Source of the DNA: an uncultured Sphingomonadaceae bacterium
GTDB taxonomy: Bacteria > Pseudomonadota > Alphaproteobacteria > Sphingomonadales > Sphingomonadaceae
NCBI GenBank assembly: GCA_947499975.1
Contig: CANMQE010000001.1
Coordinates: forward strand, 744,001 to 808,000
DNA: 64,000 nucleotides
Reading direction: 5' to 3'
The translations under genes and the position numbers were made by a program. Below the pieces are notes generated by a model. It had not been told where the DNA came from. It saw only the letters and a list, made by a program, of their open reading frames with translations, and did not search any database. Positions 18,426 to 28,355 of the stretch are shown here, piece after piece; within the stretch, counting starts at the first letter, position 1, and each line of letters begins with the position of its first letter.

Positions 18426-19207
18426 CGCAAGGGACTGCACACGACAACAAATCGGAGGCGCGCGGAACCAAACACGCGCGCCTCCACCGCATGGTGATGG
18501 ACAAGCATGTCTGTCCCTACGGGTTGAAAGCAAAGTGGCTGCTGGAACGTCACGGCTTCACGGTTGACGACAACTACCTCAGCACCCGCGAGGAAACTGA
18601 CGCTTTCAAGGACCAGTACGACGTCAAGACGACGCCGCAGGTGTTCATCGATGGCAAGCGGATCGGCGGATACAGCGAACTGCGCAGCCATTTCGGCGAT
18701 CCTCCAAAAGATGACAGCGAAACGAGCTATACCCCGGTGCTGGCCGTTTTCGCAGTGGGCCTCGGCCTTGCGCTGGCCCTGAGCTGGTGGAGCTTCGGCG
18801 AACTCGTCACGATCCGCGCTGCGGAATGGTTCGTGGCCTTTTCCATGGCGATGCTTGCCATGCTGAAGCTGCAGGACGTGGAGCAATTCTCCACCATGTT
18901 CCTCGGCTACGATCTGCTCGCCAAACGCTGGGTGCCCTACGCCTATCTCTATCCATTCCTTGAAGCAGGGACAGCGATCCTGATGGCAGGCCGGGCACTG
19001 CCGTTCGTTTCCATACCCGTGGGATTCTTTATCGGAACAGTCGGCGCTGCCAGCGTAATCTACGCCGTCTACATCCAGAAACGGGAGATCAAATGCGCCT
19101 GCGTCGGCGGCAGCGCGAATGTGCCACTGGGGTTCGTTTCGCTGACGGAAAACCTTGCCATGGTCGGCATGGCGATCTGGATGCTGGTGCGCCCCACCCT
19201 ACTTTGA
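18422..19207 (+). CDS. Glutaredoxin domain fused to a MauE/DoxX-like membrane domain
   Basis: A 261-residue fusion. Residues about 22-95 form a glutaredoxin-like thioredoxin fold with active site CPYG (Cys31; only one thiol, where class I glutaredoxins have CPYC) and the cis-Pro segment TTPQVFIDGKRIGGYSEL. Residues about 105-261 form four membrane helices of the MauE/DoxX type. This part carries a Cys pair in IKCACVGGSANVPLG that is typical of MauE-like electron-transfer proteins. The likely job is to pass reducing equivalents or thiols between cytoplasm and membrane (inference). It overlaps the DUF1206 stop by four bases. Confidence 0.82.
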   Translation: MTQGTAHDNKSEARGTKHARLHRMVMDKHVCPYGLKAKWLLERHGFTVDDNYLSTREETDAFKDQYDVKTTPQVFIDGKRIGGYSELRSHFGDPPKDDSETSYTPVLAVFAVGLGLALALSWWSFGELVTIRAAEWFVAFSMAMLAMLKLQDVEQFSTMFLGYDLLAKRWVPYAYLYPFLEAGTAILMAGRALPFVSIPVGFFIGTVGAASVIYAVYIQKREIKCACVGGSANVPLGFVSLTENLAMVGMAIWMLVRPTLL

Positions 19208-19211
19208 TCCG

Positions 19212-19721
19212 TCAGGCGCCGCAGTTCACCGCGCCGGTGCCTTGGTACACCACGCGATCCCACCGGTCGCGCAGCCAGGCAGTGCCCTCGAACAGCACCT
19301 GTCCGCCCTCGCCCGTCTGCTGGCTGGTTTGCTTGTCCTCGATCTCGAGGCGCAGGGAATATTCGCGGCCGTTATACAGGGTGCGCGTGTTCGCCGGCAA
19401 TTCCCGCGATCCCGGATCGGCGGCGAAGCGGATGACATCGCCATCGATCTTGACGAAGGCATCCACCTCCCGCGCGATCACCCGCACCCCCATGCTGGTG
19501 CCCGGTGCGTAGGAGCAGGCGACGCCGAAAAGATCGTGTGCTTCCATGTCGGGATAGAGAATGGGCTCAGGCACCACCTCGATCAGCGGCGGCGCCGCCT
19601 CGTTGGCGCTGCGAACACGTTCCACAACGTCACGGTCCAGTTCCGCCTGTTCGGTTTCGCTCATCTGATCGCCGCAGGAGCCCAGCGCGAACCCCAGGCA
19701 GATTATCACGGTCCAGCGCAT
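19212..19721 (-). CDS. Putative lipoprotein, hypothetical
   Basis: A 169-residue exported protein with a short hydrophobic leader ending in the lipobox LGSC (Cys16), so it should be lipid-anchored. The mature part is acidic and shows no recognised domain. It has Cys residues in VACSY and at the C-terminal VNCGA that could pair. The start is the ATG overlapping the mutL stop (TGATG); a TTG one codon earlier is possible. It is probably cotranscribed and translationally coupled with mutL. The function is unknown. Confidence 0.75.
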   Translation of the reverse strand: MRWTVIICLGFALGSCGDQMSETEQAELDRDVVERVRSANEAAPPLIEVVPEPILYPDMEAHDLFGVACSYAPGTSMGVRVIAREVDAFVKIDGDVIRFAADPGSRELPANTRTLYNGREYSLRLEIEDKQTSQQTGEGGQVLFEGTAWLRDRWDRVVYQGTGAVNCGA

Positions 19722-21541
19722 CAATGTCTCCCGAACAGTTTCTCAACGTCTTCCATGGATAGCTTTACCCATGTCGGGCGCCCGTGGTTGCATTGCCCTG
19801 AACGCGGTGTCGCTTCCATTTCACGCAGTAAAGCGTTCATTTCCGCCACGTTCAATGTGCGCCCCGCGCGCACGGATCCGTGGCAAGCCATGGTGGCAAG
19901 CACGTGTTCGATCTTCTCGCCCAAGAGCAGAGAAGTTCCATGTTTTGCAAGGTCATCTGCAAGATCAAGCAAAAGTTTCTCAGGGTCGGCGCGCTTCAGC
20001 GTTCCGGGCAAAGCCCGAACCAGCATCGCGCCGGGGCCAAACCGCTCGATCACCAGCCCCAATCCGGCGAAATGGTCGATCTGCTCTTCCAGACGGTCGC
20101 AGGCAGGCTCGTCCATTTCGACGACCTCGGGCATGAGCAACGCCTGGCTTGCCGCGACCTTGTCGCTCGCTCCGGCGGCGCGCAGGCGCTCCAGCACGAT
20201 GCGTTCGTGCGCGGCGTGCTGGTCTACCAGCACCAGCCCATCGGCGGATTCGGCAACGATGTAGGTGTTGGCCACCTGGCCGCGGGCGATGCCGAGCGGA
20301 TATTGCTCCGCATTTTCCGGCAGGCTTTGCGCTTCCTCTGCGCGGCCCTGCGGTGCGGCCATTATCTGCGCTTCCGCGTCCCAAGCATCGTGGCGATCAG
20401 CCACGCGCGAGAAGGAGGGCGACGGCGAGGACCAGTCACGCCCCGCGAAGATGGAGCGCAAGGCAGGGGCAGGCTCGTCGCGATCCGGCTCCACCTGCCA
20501 GCGGCCCATCGCGCCGCTATCGGGCGCCTGCGCGCTGCGCCTGTCGCCAGTCGACAAGGCCTGGCGCAAGCCCGAAACGATAAAGCCGCGCACCGCGGCA
20601 GGATCCCTGAAGCGAACCTCTGTCTTGGCGGGATGCACGTTCACATCAACATCGGCGAAGGGGATTTGCAGAAACAGCGCCAGCACCGCGTGCCGATCCC
20701 GCGCCAGCATATCGGCATAGGCACCGCGTACCGCGCCCGTCAGCAGGCGGTCCTTCACCGGTCGACCGTTGACGAACAGGTACTGGTGATCGGCAATACC
20801 GCGATTGTAAGTTGGCAGGCCAGCCACGCCGGTGAGATGCATCGTGCCCTCCCCGCTTGGTCTTTCCAGATCGATGGAAACGCCGTTGTCCGCCAGTTCC
20901 CGCGCCACGATCTGCGCCACGCGGGCTTCCGTGCCCTCGCTGCCCTGCACCTGGAAGATGCGCCTGTCGCCATGTTCGAAGGTGAAGCCGATGTCCGGCC
21001 GTGCCATTGCGAGGCGTTTGACCACGTCCTGGCAGGCGGCGTATTCGCTGCGGGGGGTGCGCAGGAACTTACGCCGTGCCGGCACCTTGCCGAACAGGTC
21101 CTCCACCCGCACCCGCGTTCCGGGCGGAAGTGCGGCGGGCCCTTCTTCGGTCACGGTGCCATGGTCCGTGACGCGGCGCCAGCCCTGCTCGCTGCCGCGC
21201 GGCCTGCTTTCGAGGGTGAGGCGCGAGACGCTGGCGATAGACGGCAGGGCTTCTCCGCGAAAACCCAGCGTGCCGACCATCTCGATCGCCTCGTCGGGGA
21301 GCTTGGACGTGGCGTGCCGTTCCAGCGCGAGGGACATCTCCTCGGCCGACATGCCGCAGCCATCGTCTGTAATCTCGATGGAACCAAGGCCGCCCTCGAC
21401 GATGGACACCGAAATTCGCGTTGCACCTGCGTCGATCGCGTTCTCCACCAGTTCCTTCAACGCCGAGGCAGGACGTTCCACCACCTCGCCGGCGGCGATA
21501 CGGTTTACGAGCGTTTCGGGAAGTCTGCGAATGCGCGGCAT
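19721..21541 (-). CDS. mutL: DNA mismatch repair protein MutL (endonuclease type)
   Basis: A 606-residue GHKL ATPase that links MutS mismatch recognition to strand removal. The N-terminal ATPase motifs are VVERPASALKELVENAIDAG, DDGCGM and TLGFRGEALPSI. The C-terminal domain has DQHAAHERIVLE, which matches the DQHA(X)2E(X)4E nicking motif, and CNHGRPT near the end. It is therefore of the latent-endonuclease class found in bacteria without MutH. The gene is divergent from mreB across about 180 bp. Confidence 0.96.
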   Translation of the reverse strand: MPRIRRLPETLVNRIAAGEVVERPASALKELVENAIDAGATRISVSIVEGGLGSIEITDDGCGMSAEEMSLALERHATSKLPDEAIEMVGTLGFRGEALPSIASVSRLTLESRPRGSEQGWRRVTDHGTVTEEGPAALPPGTRVRVEDLFGKVPARRKFLRTPRSEYAACQDVVKRLAMARPDIGFTFEHGDRRIFQVQGSEGTEARVAQIVARELADNGVSIDLERPSGEGTMHLTGVAGLPTYNRGIADHQYLFVNGRPVKDRLLTGAVRGAYADMLARDRHAVLALFLQIPFADVDVNVHPAKTEVRFRDPAAVRGFIVSGLRQALSTGDRRSAQAPDSGAMGRWQVEPDRDEPAPALRSIFAGRDWSSPSPSFSRVADRHDAWDAEAQIMAAPQGRAEEAQSLPENAEQYPLGIARGQVANTYIVAESADGLVLVDQHAAHERIVLERLRAAGASDKVAASQALLMPEVVEMDEPACDRLEEQIDHFAGLGLVIERFGPGAMLVRALPGTLKRADPEKLLLDLADDLAKHGTSLLLGEKIEHVLATMACHGSVRAGRTLNVAEMNALLREMEATPRSGQCNHGRPTWVKLSMEDVEKLFGRH

Positions 21542-21600
21542 ATGTGCACCTTATCGATCACCCGCCGCATTTTCGAGGTGAAGCGGGATAAATCTGTGTC

Positions 21601-21612
21601 TTTGTCGACAAA
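21601..21612. promoter_or_regulatory. 12-bp palindrome between mutL and mreB
   Basis: TTTGTCGACAAA is a perfect palindrome in the divergent mutL-mreB region, 59 bp upstream of the mutL start and followed by a T-run. It may be an operator, but no regulator can be named. Confidence 0.3.
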
Positions 21613-21670
21613 TTTTTTGGCCTTTAGCGCCATGACGCGTTAAAGACGCGCCACTTTTCGGACACTTTAG

Positions 21671-22771
<1,101 letters not shown>

Positions 22772-22801
22772 AACTTACCAATAACTGGAGGTTCGGCGGT
22801 T

Positions 22802-23695
22802 ATGGCGCCGCCATCGGCGAATAGATCAGGGTCCAACAAGAAGGCGCAGCTGGGGCTGTTTGCCGGCTATCTGGCTGCAGGCCTCGGCGCTACGCTGGGG
22901 GCGCTTTTGCTCGCCATTTCGCTGTGGAGGCCGGAAACCTTCAACGGCATGCGGTCCATGGCCAGCGACGCTGCTGCGCCGGTGGGCGAAGCTGGCGCTG
23001 CAACACGCGTGGGATCGCGCAATTTCTTCGAAGCGATCGCCGGCTATTACAACGCCGGCAGCAAGAATGCGGAACTAGAGGAAGAAATCCAGATCGCCCG
23101 CGTGCGCCTTGCCGAGGCACGCGCGCTGGAACAGGAGAACGAACGGCTGAAGGCCGTTCTGGAACTGACCAACGACGATCCCCCACCCGTGGCGACCGCA
23201 AGGCTGATCGGCTCTACATCGGCAAGCACGCGCCGCTTCGCCTATCTTTCGGCGGGCACCAGCGACGGGGTTACCCCGGGAATGCCCGTTACCTCGCCCC
23301 TTGGGCTGGTTGGCCGCGTGCTGGAAACTGGGCGGGAAACTTCTCGCGTGCTGTTGTTGACAGATACGGACAGCGTCGTTCCGGTGCGCCGCGCGACGGA
23401 CAATACTGTCGCCTTCGCCGAGGGGCGCGCGGATGGGTCGCTTCGCATCCGGCTTATCAATCTGGGCATCAATCCGCTTAGCGAGGGCGATATCTTCGTG
23501 ACTTCCGGCGCGGGCGGGCTTTTTCACCCGGGCACTGCTGTCGCGATGGTGAGCGAAGTTACCGATGACGGCGCAATCGGTCGCCTGCTGAGCAATCCGG
23601 CGGCCACGGACGTGGTGATCGTGCAGCCCATCTGGCAGGGCGAGACGCTGGAAGCGATGGAAGAGCCTCTCGATACAGAGCCAGATTCGGAATAA
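22802..23695 (+). CDS. mreC: Rod-shape protein MreC
   Basis: A 297-residue bitopic inner-membrane protein whose periplasmic part regulates PBP2/RodA. One transmembrane helix spans about residues 18-40. A coiled coil spans about 82-120 (ELEEEIQIARVRLAEARALEQE). The beta-barrel MreC domain follows with LSAGTSDGVTPGMPV and GLVGRVLETG. The ribosome-binding site GGAGG lies upstream. Its stop overlaps the mreD start (TAATG). Confidence 0.95.
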   Translation: MAPPSANRSGSNKKAQLGLFAGYLAAGLGATLGALLLAISLWRPETFNGMRSMASDAAAPVGEAGAATRVGSRNFFEAIAGYYNAGSKNAELEEEIQIARVRLAEARALEQENERLKAVLELTNDDPPPVATARLIGSTSASTRRFAYLSAGTSDGVTPGMPVTSPLGLVGRVLETGRETSRVLLLTDTDSVVPVRRATDNTVAFAEGRADGSLRIRLINLGINPLSEGDIFVTSGAGGLFHPGTAVAMVSEVTDDGAIGRLLSNPAATDVVIVQPIWQGETLEAMEEPLDTEPDSE

Positions 23696-24249
23696 TGGAG
23701 CGGCTGTCCCCCAGCGCCAGGCGCGATGCATATGGCAGCAAGATCAATCGGGCCCACTCACCCGTGCTGGCCTATGGCGTGCCGTGGCTCACCATCATGA
23801 TTGCCTGCCTCGTGCCGCTTTTGCCGATCATTGCGCTTGCGCCGATCGTGCCACCGCTGGGCTACCTCCTGTTGCTGGGCTGGCGTCTGTCGCGGCCCGG
23901 CGTCTTGCCGATGTGGGCCGGCCTTCCGCTAGGCCTGTTCAACGATCTGTATTCGGGCCAACCCCTAGGGAGCAGTATCCTGTTGTTCTCCCTCACGCTC
24001 ATCTCGCTGGAACTCATCGAAATCCGCTTCCCCTGGCGCAGTTTCTTGCAGGACTGGTTGATCGCCGCGCTGTTTATTCCAATATACCTGTTGGCTAGCG
24101 CGTTGTTTTCAGGTGCACAAATCGGGTTCGATCAACTTCCGATCCTGATACCGCAATGCCTGCTGGCCGTGATTGCATTCCCGATTGTGGCAAAGATGAT
24201 AACTCTATTCGACAGGTTGCGACTGACGCGCGTGAAGCGGATTGGCTAG
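23695..24249 (+). CDS. mreD: Rod-shape protein MreD
   Basis: A 184-residue polytopic inner-membrane protein with five or six hydrophobic helices. It includes the conserved GLFNDLYSGQPLGSSILLF segment characteristic of MreD (F-N-D-L followed by a glycine-rich helix). It forms part of the elongasome with MreC, PBP2 and RodA. The start overlaps the mreC stop, and PBP2 begins 2 bp downstream. Confidence 0.92.
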   Translation: MERLSPSARRDAYGSKINRAHSPVLAYGVPWLTIMIACLVPLLPIIALAPIVPPLGYLLLLGWRLSRPGVLPMWAGLPLGLFNDLYSGQPLGSSILLFSLTLISLELIEIRFPWRSFLQDWLIAALFIPIYLLASALFSGAQIGFDQLPILIPQCLLAVIAFPIVAKMITLFDRLRLTRVKRIG

Positions 24250-24251
24250 CC

Positions 24252-26273
24252 ATGGATCGCAAGCTCACATCCAATTCCCTGCTGGAAACTTTTGACAGGC
24301 GCAGCTTTGTCATCGGTTCTGTGCAGGGCGGTATCGGGCTGCTCCTGGCGGCGCGCATGGGCTATATCGCCGTGGCCGAGAACGAGAAATACGAGATGGA
24401 AGCGGAGAGCAACCGCGTCAATCTCAGCCTTATTCCACCGCGCCGCGGCTGGATCCTCGATCGCAACGGCTCCCCCCTCGCCTCCAATCGTGCGGACTTT
24501 CGTGTCGATATCATCCCGGAAAGGCTGATCGACAAGAACGAGACCGTGCAGGTCCTCGGTGATCTGCTGGAATTCTCGGAGCCGGAACGGGCCGACCTGC
24601 GGGACAGGCTTGAAGAATCGGCAGGATTTGCTGCCGTGCCCGTGGCGAACGGTCTCAGCTACGATAAATTTGCAGCCGTCAGCGTGCGTATCCCGGAATT
24701 GCCCGGCGTTATCCCGCAGCGTGGCTACTCGCGTTTCTATCCCACCGGTGCGTCGGTCGGCCACCTGCTCGGCTATGTTGGCGCGCCAAGCCGCGACGAA
24801 TACGAGGAAGAACCCCAACCCCTGCTTCTCACCCCCGGTTTCAAGCTGGGCAAGGACGGGATTGAAAAGGAGTTCGAGCAGGAATTGCGCGGTGAACCGG
24901 GTGCCCGCCGTGTGGAGGTAACCGCATCGGGCCGGATTGTGCGCGATCTGGAAACACGCGAGGATGTGCAGGGCAAGCCCGTCCAGTTGACGATAGACGG
25001 TCCGCTTCAAGACTATGCCGCACGCCGCATCGGGCTCGAATCCGGGTCGGTCGTGGTAATGGATTGTGTCACCGGCGAACTGCTTTGCATGGCCTCCATG
25101 CCCAGCTTCGATCCGAACAGCTTTTCCGACGGGATTGGCCGGGTCGAGTTCGGGATGCTGCAGGAGAATGATCGCGTTCCCCTGCGCAACAAGACCTTGA
25201 AGGGCCTGTATCCGCCCGGCTCCACGGTAAAGCCGATGCACTCCATGGCATTCATGCACGAGGGTGTTTCCCCCGATGAGGCCATCATGTGCAATGGTGG
25301 CCGCCGTATCGGCAATCGCTTCTTCAATTGCTGGAGCAACCATGGCCGCGTGGACATGGCGAAAGCGATTTACCAGAGCTGCGACAGCTATTTCTATCAC
25401 TTCGCGCAGCAGGTCGGCTTCGACAAGGTGGCCGCCTACGCGCGCCGCTTCGGGCTTGGTCAGCAGTTCGATCTTCCGGTCGCCAGCCAATTCTACGGCA
25501 CCGTACCCGATCCCGAATGGAAGCTGGAAAAATACGGTCAGGAATGGCAGCCCTATGACACCGTCAACGCGTCTATCGGACAGGGCTATTACCTCACCAG
25601 CCCGCTGCAACTGGCCGTCATGTCAGCCCGTATCGCGACGGGCAGGAGCGTTACGCCATCCCTCATCAAGGCGAATGCGGCAACGCAGTTCGCCTCCATG
25701 GACTATCGCCCGGATGAGATCGCCTACGTCCGGCAGGCGATGAGTGATGTGGTGAATGGCCCCGGCACGGCCGGACGCGCTCGCTTGCCGCTGGAAGACG
25801 TCCTGCTGGCGGGAAAGACCGGCACGGCACAGGTCGTCAGCCTCAGCGTGTCTGACGGTCGCTCCGGCCCGTGGAAATACCGGGACCATGGCCTCTTCGT
25901 GTTTTTCGCACCCTTCGATAACCCACGCTATGCTGGCGCTGTCGTCATCGAGCATGGCGGCGGCTCGGGCGCAGCCTATCCAGTGGCGCGTGACGTCATG
26001 ACCTTCCTTCTCGATCCGCAGAAGGGTCTGGACGCGCTGCACACGCTGGAAGAACAGTGGGGCGGCACCGCTCAGCAGCGGCTGGACAGGCAATATCAGG
26101 CCTATGCGGCTGCGGCCGGCGTCGATCTGCCCCCTGCCCCACCACCCATTGCCTTGGCCGAGCAGGTGGATGCGGAAGCACGCGCAGCCTATTCTGCGCC
26201 GGACGAGGCAGTGGATCGCGTCTTCGCGCCACGTGACGAAGCCAATCCCCGAGCGGAGGAGGCGCCGGAATGA
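24252..26273 (+). CDS. mrdA: Penicillin-binding protein 2 (elongation transpeptidase)
   Basis: A 673-residue class B PBP that cross-links peptidoglycan during side-wall growth. It has a membrane anchor at about residues 16-36 and the dimerisation domain with PPRRGWILDRNGSPLASN. The transpeptidase domain has SxxK in YPPGSTVKP (Ser about 325), SCDSYFY (SxN-type) and KTGTAQ (about 522). The C-terminal tail of some 70 residues beyond the catalytic fold is Pro/Ala/Glu-rich and probably disordered. The ATG at 24252 sits just before DRKLTSNSLLETFDRRSF; a longer upstream frame runs into mreD and is rejected. Confidence 0.96.
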   Translation: MDRKLTSNSLLETFDRRSFVIGSVQGGIGLLLAARMGYIAVAENEKYEMEAESNRVNLSLIPPRRGWILDRNGSPLASNRADFRVDIIPERLIDKNETVQVLGDLLEFSEPERADLRDRLEESAGFAAVPVANGLSYDKFAAVSVRIPELPGVIPQRGYSRFYPTGASVGHLLGYVGAPSRDEYEEEPQPLLLTPGFKLGKDGIEKEFEQELRGEPGARRVEVTASGRIVRDLETREDVQGKPVQLTIDGPLQDYAARRIGLESGSVVVMDCVTGELLCMASMPSFDPNSFSDGIGRVEFGMLQENDRVPLRNKTLKGLYPPGSTVKPMHSMAFMHEGVSPDEAIMCNGGRRIGNRFFNCWSNHGRVDMAKAIYQSCDSYFYHFAQQVGFDKVAAYARRFGLGQQFDLPVASQFYGTVPDPEWKLEKYGQEWQPYDTVNASIGQGYYLTSPLQLAVMSARIATGRSVTPSLIKANAATQFASMDYRPDEIAYVRQAMSDVVNGPGTAGRARLPLEDVLLAGKTGTAQVVSLSVSDGRSGPWKYRDHGLFVFFAPFDNPRYAGAVVIEHGGGSGAAYPVARDVMTFLLDPQKGLDALHTLEEQWGGTAQQRLDRQYQAYAAAAGVDLPPAPPPIALAEQVDAEARAAYSAPDEAVDRVFAPRDEANPRAEEAPE

Positions 26274-27376
26274 GAAGCCAGATGACGCTTCCCGCGCCCA
26301 TCGCGGAGTTCCCGTGGCGCGTGGTGATCCCCCTCACGATGCTGGTGGCATTCGGTGCGGCGGTGCTGCATTCGGCGGCGGGTGGTTCGATGAGCCCCTA
26401 TGCCGACTCGCACCTTGTGCGCTTTGCCGTCTTCCTCGGTGTGGCGCTGGTGATGTCCTACTTCCCGGAAGACTGGGCGAAGTTCGCCGCCATACCGGTT
26501 TATGCCGTTACATTGCTCCTGCTGATAGCCGTGGAAACGGTTGGACAGCTGGGTGGGGGCAGCCAGAGGTGGCTTGAACTGGGCTTCATGCGATTGCAGC
26601 CATCCGAGTTGATGAAACCGGGCATCGTGCTGATTATCGCTGCTTTTTATCACACATTGCCGGTGGGCATGATCGCAAGCTGGCGCGCCATCCTGGTGCC
26701 ACTGGGGCTGATTGCCTTCCCCATGGGGCTCGTCCTCCTCCAGCCGGATCTGGGCACGTCGCTCGCAATCGCCTTCGGCGGTGTGGTCGTGATGTTTCTT
26801 GCAGGCATCCCGCAGAAATGGTTCATCGGAGGGGGCATTGCAGCCGTGATTGCTGCACCGATCGCCTACTTCTTCGGACTGCAGGAATATCAGCAACAAC
26901 GGGTGCTGACCTTCCTGGACCCCGCCAGCGATCCGCAGGGCAGCGGCTATCACATCATCCAGTCCAAGATCGCCATTGGGTCAGGCGGATTGTCGGGCAA
27001 GGGCTTTGGCGAGGGTTCGCAGAGCCAGCTCGATTACCTGCCCGAACCGCACACCGACTTCGTTTTTGCCACCATGGCCGAAGAATGGGGTTTGATTGGC
27101 GGCCTGTTCGTCCTGCTGGTTTTCGGCATCGTGCTGCGCTGGGGCCTGCTTGTGGCGCGCGACGCGCAGACGCGGTTCGCCCGCCTGCTGGCTGGCGGAA
27201 TGACGGCGACAATCTTCTTCTATGTCGCGGTAAACCTGATGATGGTGATGGGCCTTGCGCCGGTGGTGGGAATCCCGCTGCCTTTCATGAGCCACGGGGG
27301 GTCATCGATGATGACGAACATGATCTGCGTGGGCGCGTTGATGATGGTTGAGCGATGGAACCGGCGCAGCTCTTAG
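26270..27376 (+). CDS. rodA: Peptidoglycan glycosyltransferase RodA
   Basis: A 368-residue SEDS-family glycan polymerase with about ten membrane helices, partner of PBP2. Conserved SEDS segments are LQPSELMKPGIVLI, LLQPDLGTSL, YHIIQSKIAIGSGGLSGKG and DFVFATMAEEWGLIG, the last carrying the catalytic acidic loop. PLPFMSHGGSSM lies near the C-terminus. It overlaps the mrdA stop by four bases and closes the rod-shape operon. No clear terminator is seen before the tRNA gene. Confidence 0.96.
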   Translation: MRSQMTLPAPIAEFPWRVVIPLTMLVAFGAAVLHSAAGGSMSPYADSHLVRFAVFLGVALVMSYFPEDWAKFAAIPVYAVTLLLLIAVETVGQLGGGSQRWLELGFMRLQPSELMKPGIVLIIAAFYHTLPVGMIASWRAILVPLGLIAFPMGLVLLQPDLGTSLAIAFGGVVVMFLAGIPQKWFIGGGIAAVIAAPIAYFFGLQEYQQQRVLTFLDPASDPQGSGYHIIQSKIAIGSGGLSGKGFGEGSQSQLDYLPEPHTDFVFATMAEEWGLIGGLFVLLVFGIVLRWGLLVARDAQTRFARLLAGGMTATIFFYVAVNLMMVMGLAPVVGIPLPFMSHGGSSMMTNMICVGALMMVERWNRRSS

Positions 27377-27482
27377 ACACGAATGTAAATCGCCCTCTTT
27401 ACACGCCCGCAACAATCGCTATTTGAGCGCCTCCGCCGAGACGCAGAAGCGAATCAGCGGGCCATCGGTTTACTGCCGGTAC

Positions 27483-27558
<76 letters not shown>

Positions 27559-27626
27559 TCCCTTCCCAGCTTGACTTCATCCTCCTTCGTTCGGCAACAG
27601 GCGAATGAAACGGGAGAGTTGCATCC

Positions 27627-28355
27627 ATGGGTATTCTTGAAGCTCGCGTCGCTGTGGTTACCGGGGCAAGCTCCGGCATTGGCGAGGCCTGCGCTGTCGA
27701 ATTCGTCAATAAGGGTGCAAAGGTCGTCCTTGCCGCGCGGCGCCAGGAACGGCTCGATGCGTTGGTTGCCAAAATCGAGGGTCTTGGCGGCGAGGCGCTG
27801 GCCGTCGTAACGGATGTGACCGACGAACAGGCGGTTGCAAATCTGTTCGCCAAGGCGGTGGAGAGGTTCGGCACTGTCGATGTGTTGATCAATAATGCCG
27901 GCATCGCGGAGAACACGCCTGTTCACGAGGCTTCGCTGGATCACTGGCACAAGGTGATCGACACCAATCTCACCAGTGCATTCCTCGGCGCAAAACACGC
28001 CTGGCCCATTTTCCTCAAAGGCGGTCACGGGCGCATCGTGAACGTCGGGTCCATCTCTGCGAAAGTGCCGCGCAGCGAATGCCCCAGCTATACCGCCAGC
28101 AAGTTCGGCCTGCAGGGCCTGACTCATGCGCTGGCCGTGGACGGGCGCGATCACAATATCGCTGTGTCCATATTCCATCCCGGTATCGTGGCGACGGAAA
28201 TCATGCCCGGATCGGTGAAACTGCCGGACAATTTCGCCGCCACGCCGGAAGAGATTGCCGAGGTGATCGTGCACATGTGCGACATGCCCGATCACCTGAA
28301 TTTCTACGAGGCGCTGGTGGTGCAGAACAAGCTGCCATTTCTCGGGCGCGGGTAG
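27627..28355 (+). CDS. Short-chain dehydrogenase/reductase (SDR, YdfG-like)
   Basis: A 242-residue classical SDR. The NAD(P)-binding motif is TGASSGIGEA (about residues 13-22). NNAG lies near 88. The catalytic Ser is in VGSISAKV, with the active-site YTASK (Tyr about 155, Lys about 159). The basic residues after the second strand (AARRQERLD) favour NADP. It is coupled to the following FMN-dependent oxidase (TAGTG overlap), which suggests oxidation or reduction of a common hydroxy/keto substrate. Substrate unknown. Confidence 0.9.
   Translation: MGILEARVAVVTGASSGIGEACAVEFVNKGAKVVLAARRQERLDALVAKIEGLGGEALAVVTDVTDEQAVANLFAKAVERFGTVDVLINNAGIAENTPVHEASLDHWHKVIDTNLTSAFLGAKHAWPIFLKGGHGRIVNVGSISAKVPRSECPSYTASKFGLQGLTHALAVDGRDHNIAVSIFHPGIVATEIMPGSVKLPDNFAATPEEIAEVIVHMCDMPDHLNFYEALVVQNKLPFLGRG

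Noticed and set aside
28079-28354. N-terminal extension of the alpha-hydroxy-acid oxidase into the SDR gene
   Set aside because: The extension is out of frame with the SDR coding sequence and shows no family similarity. The GTG at 28355 restores the usual family length.
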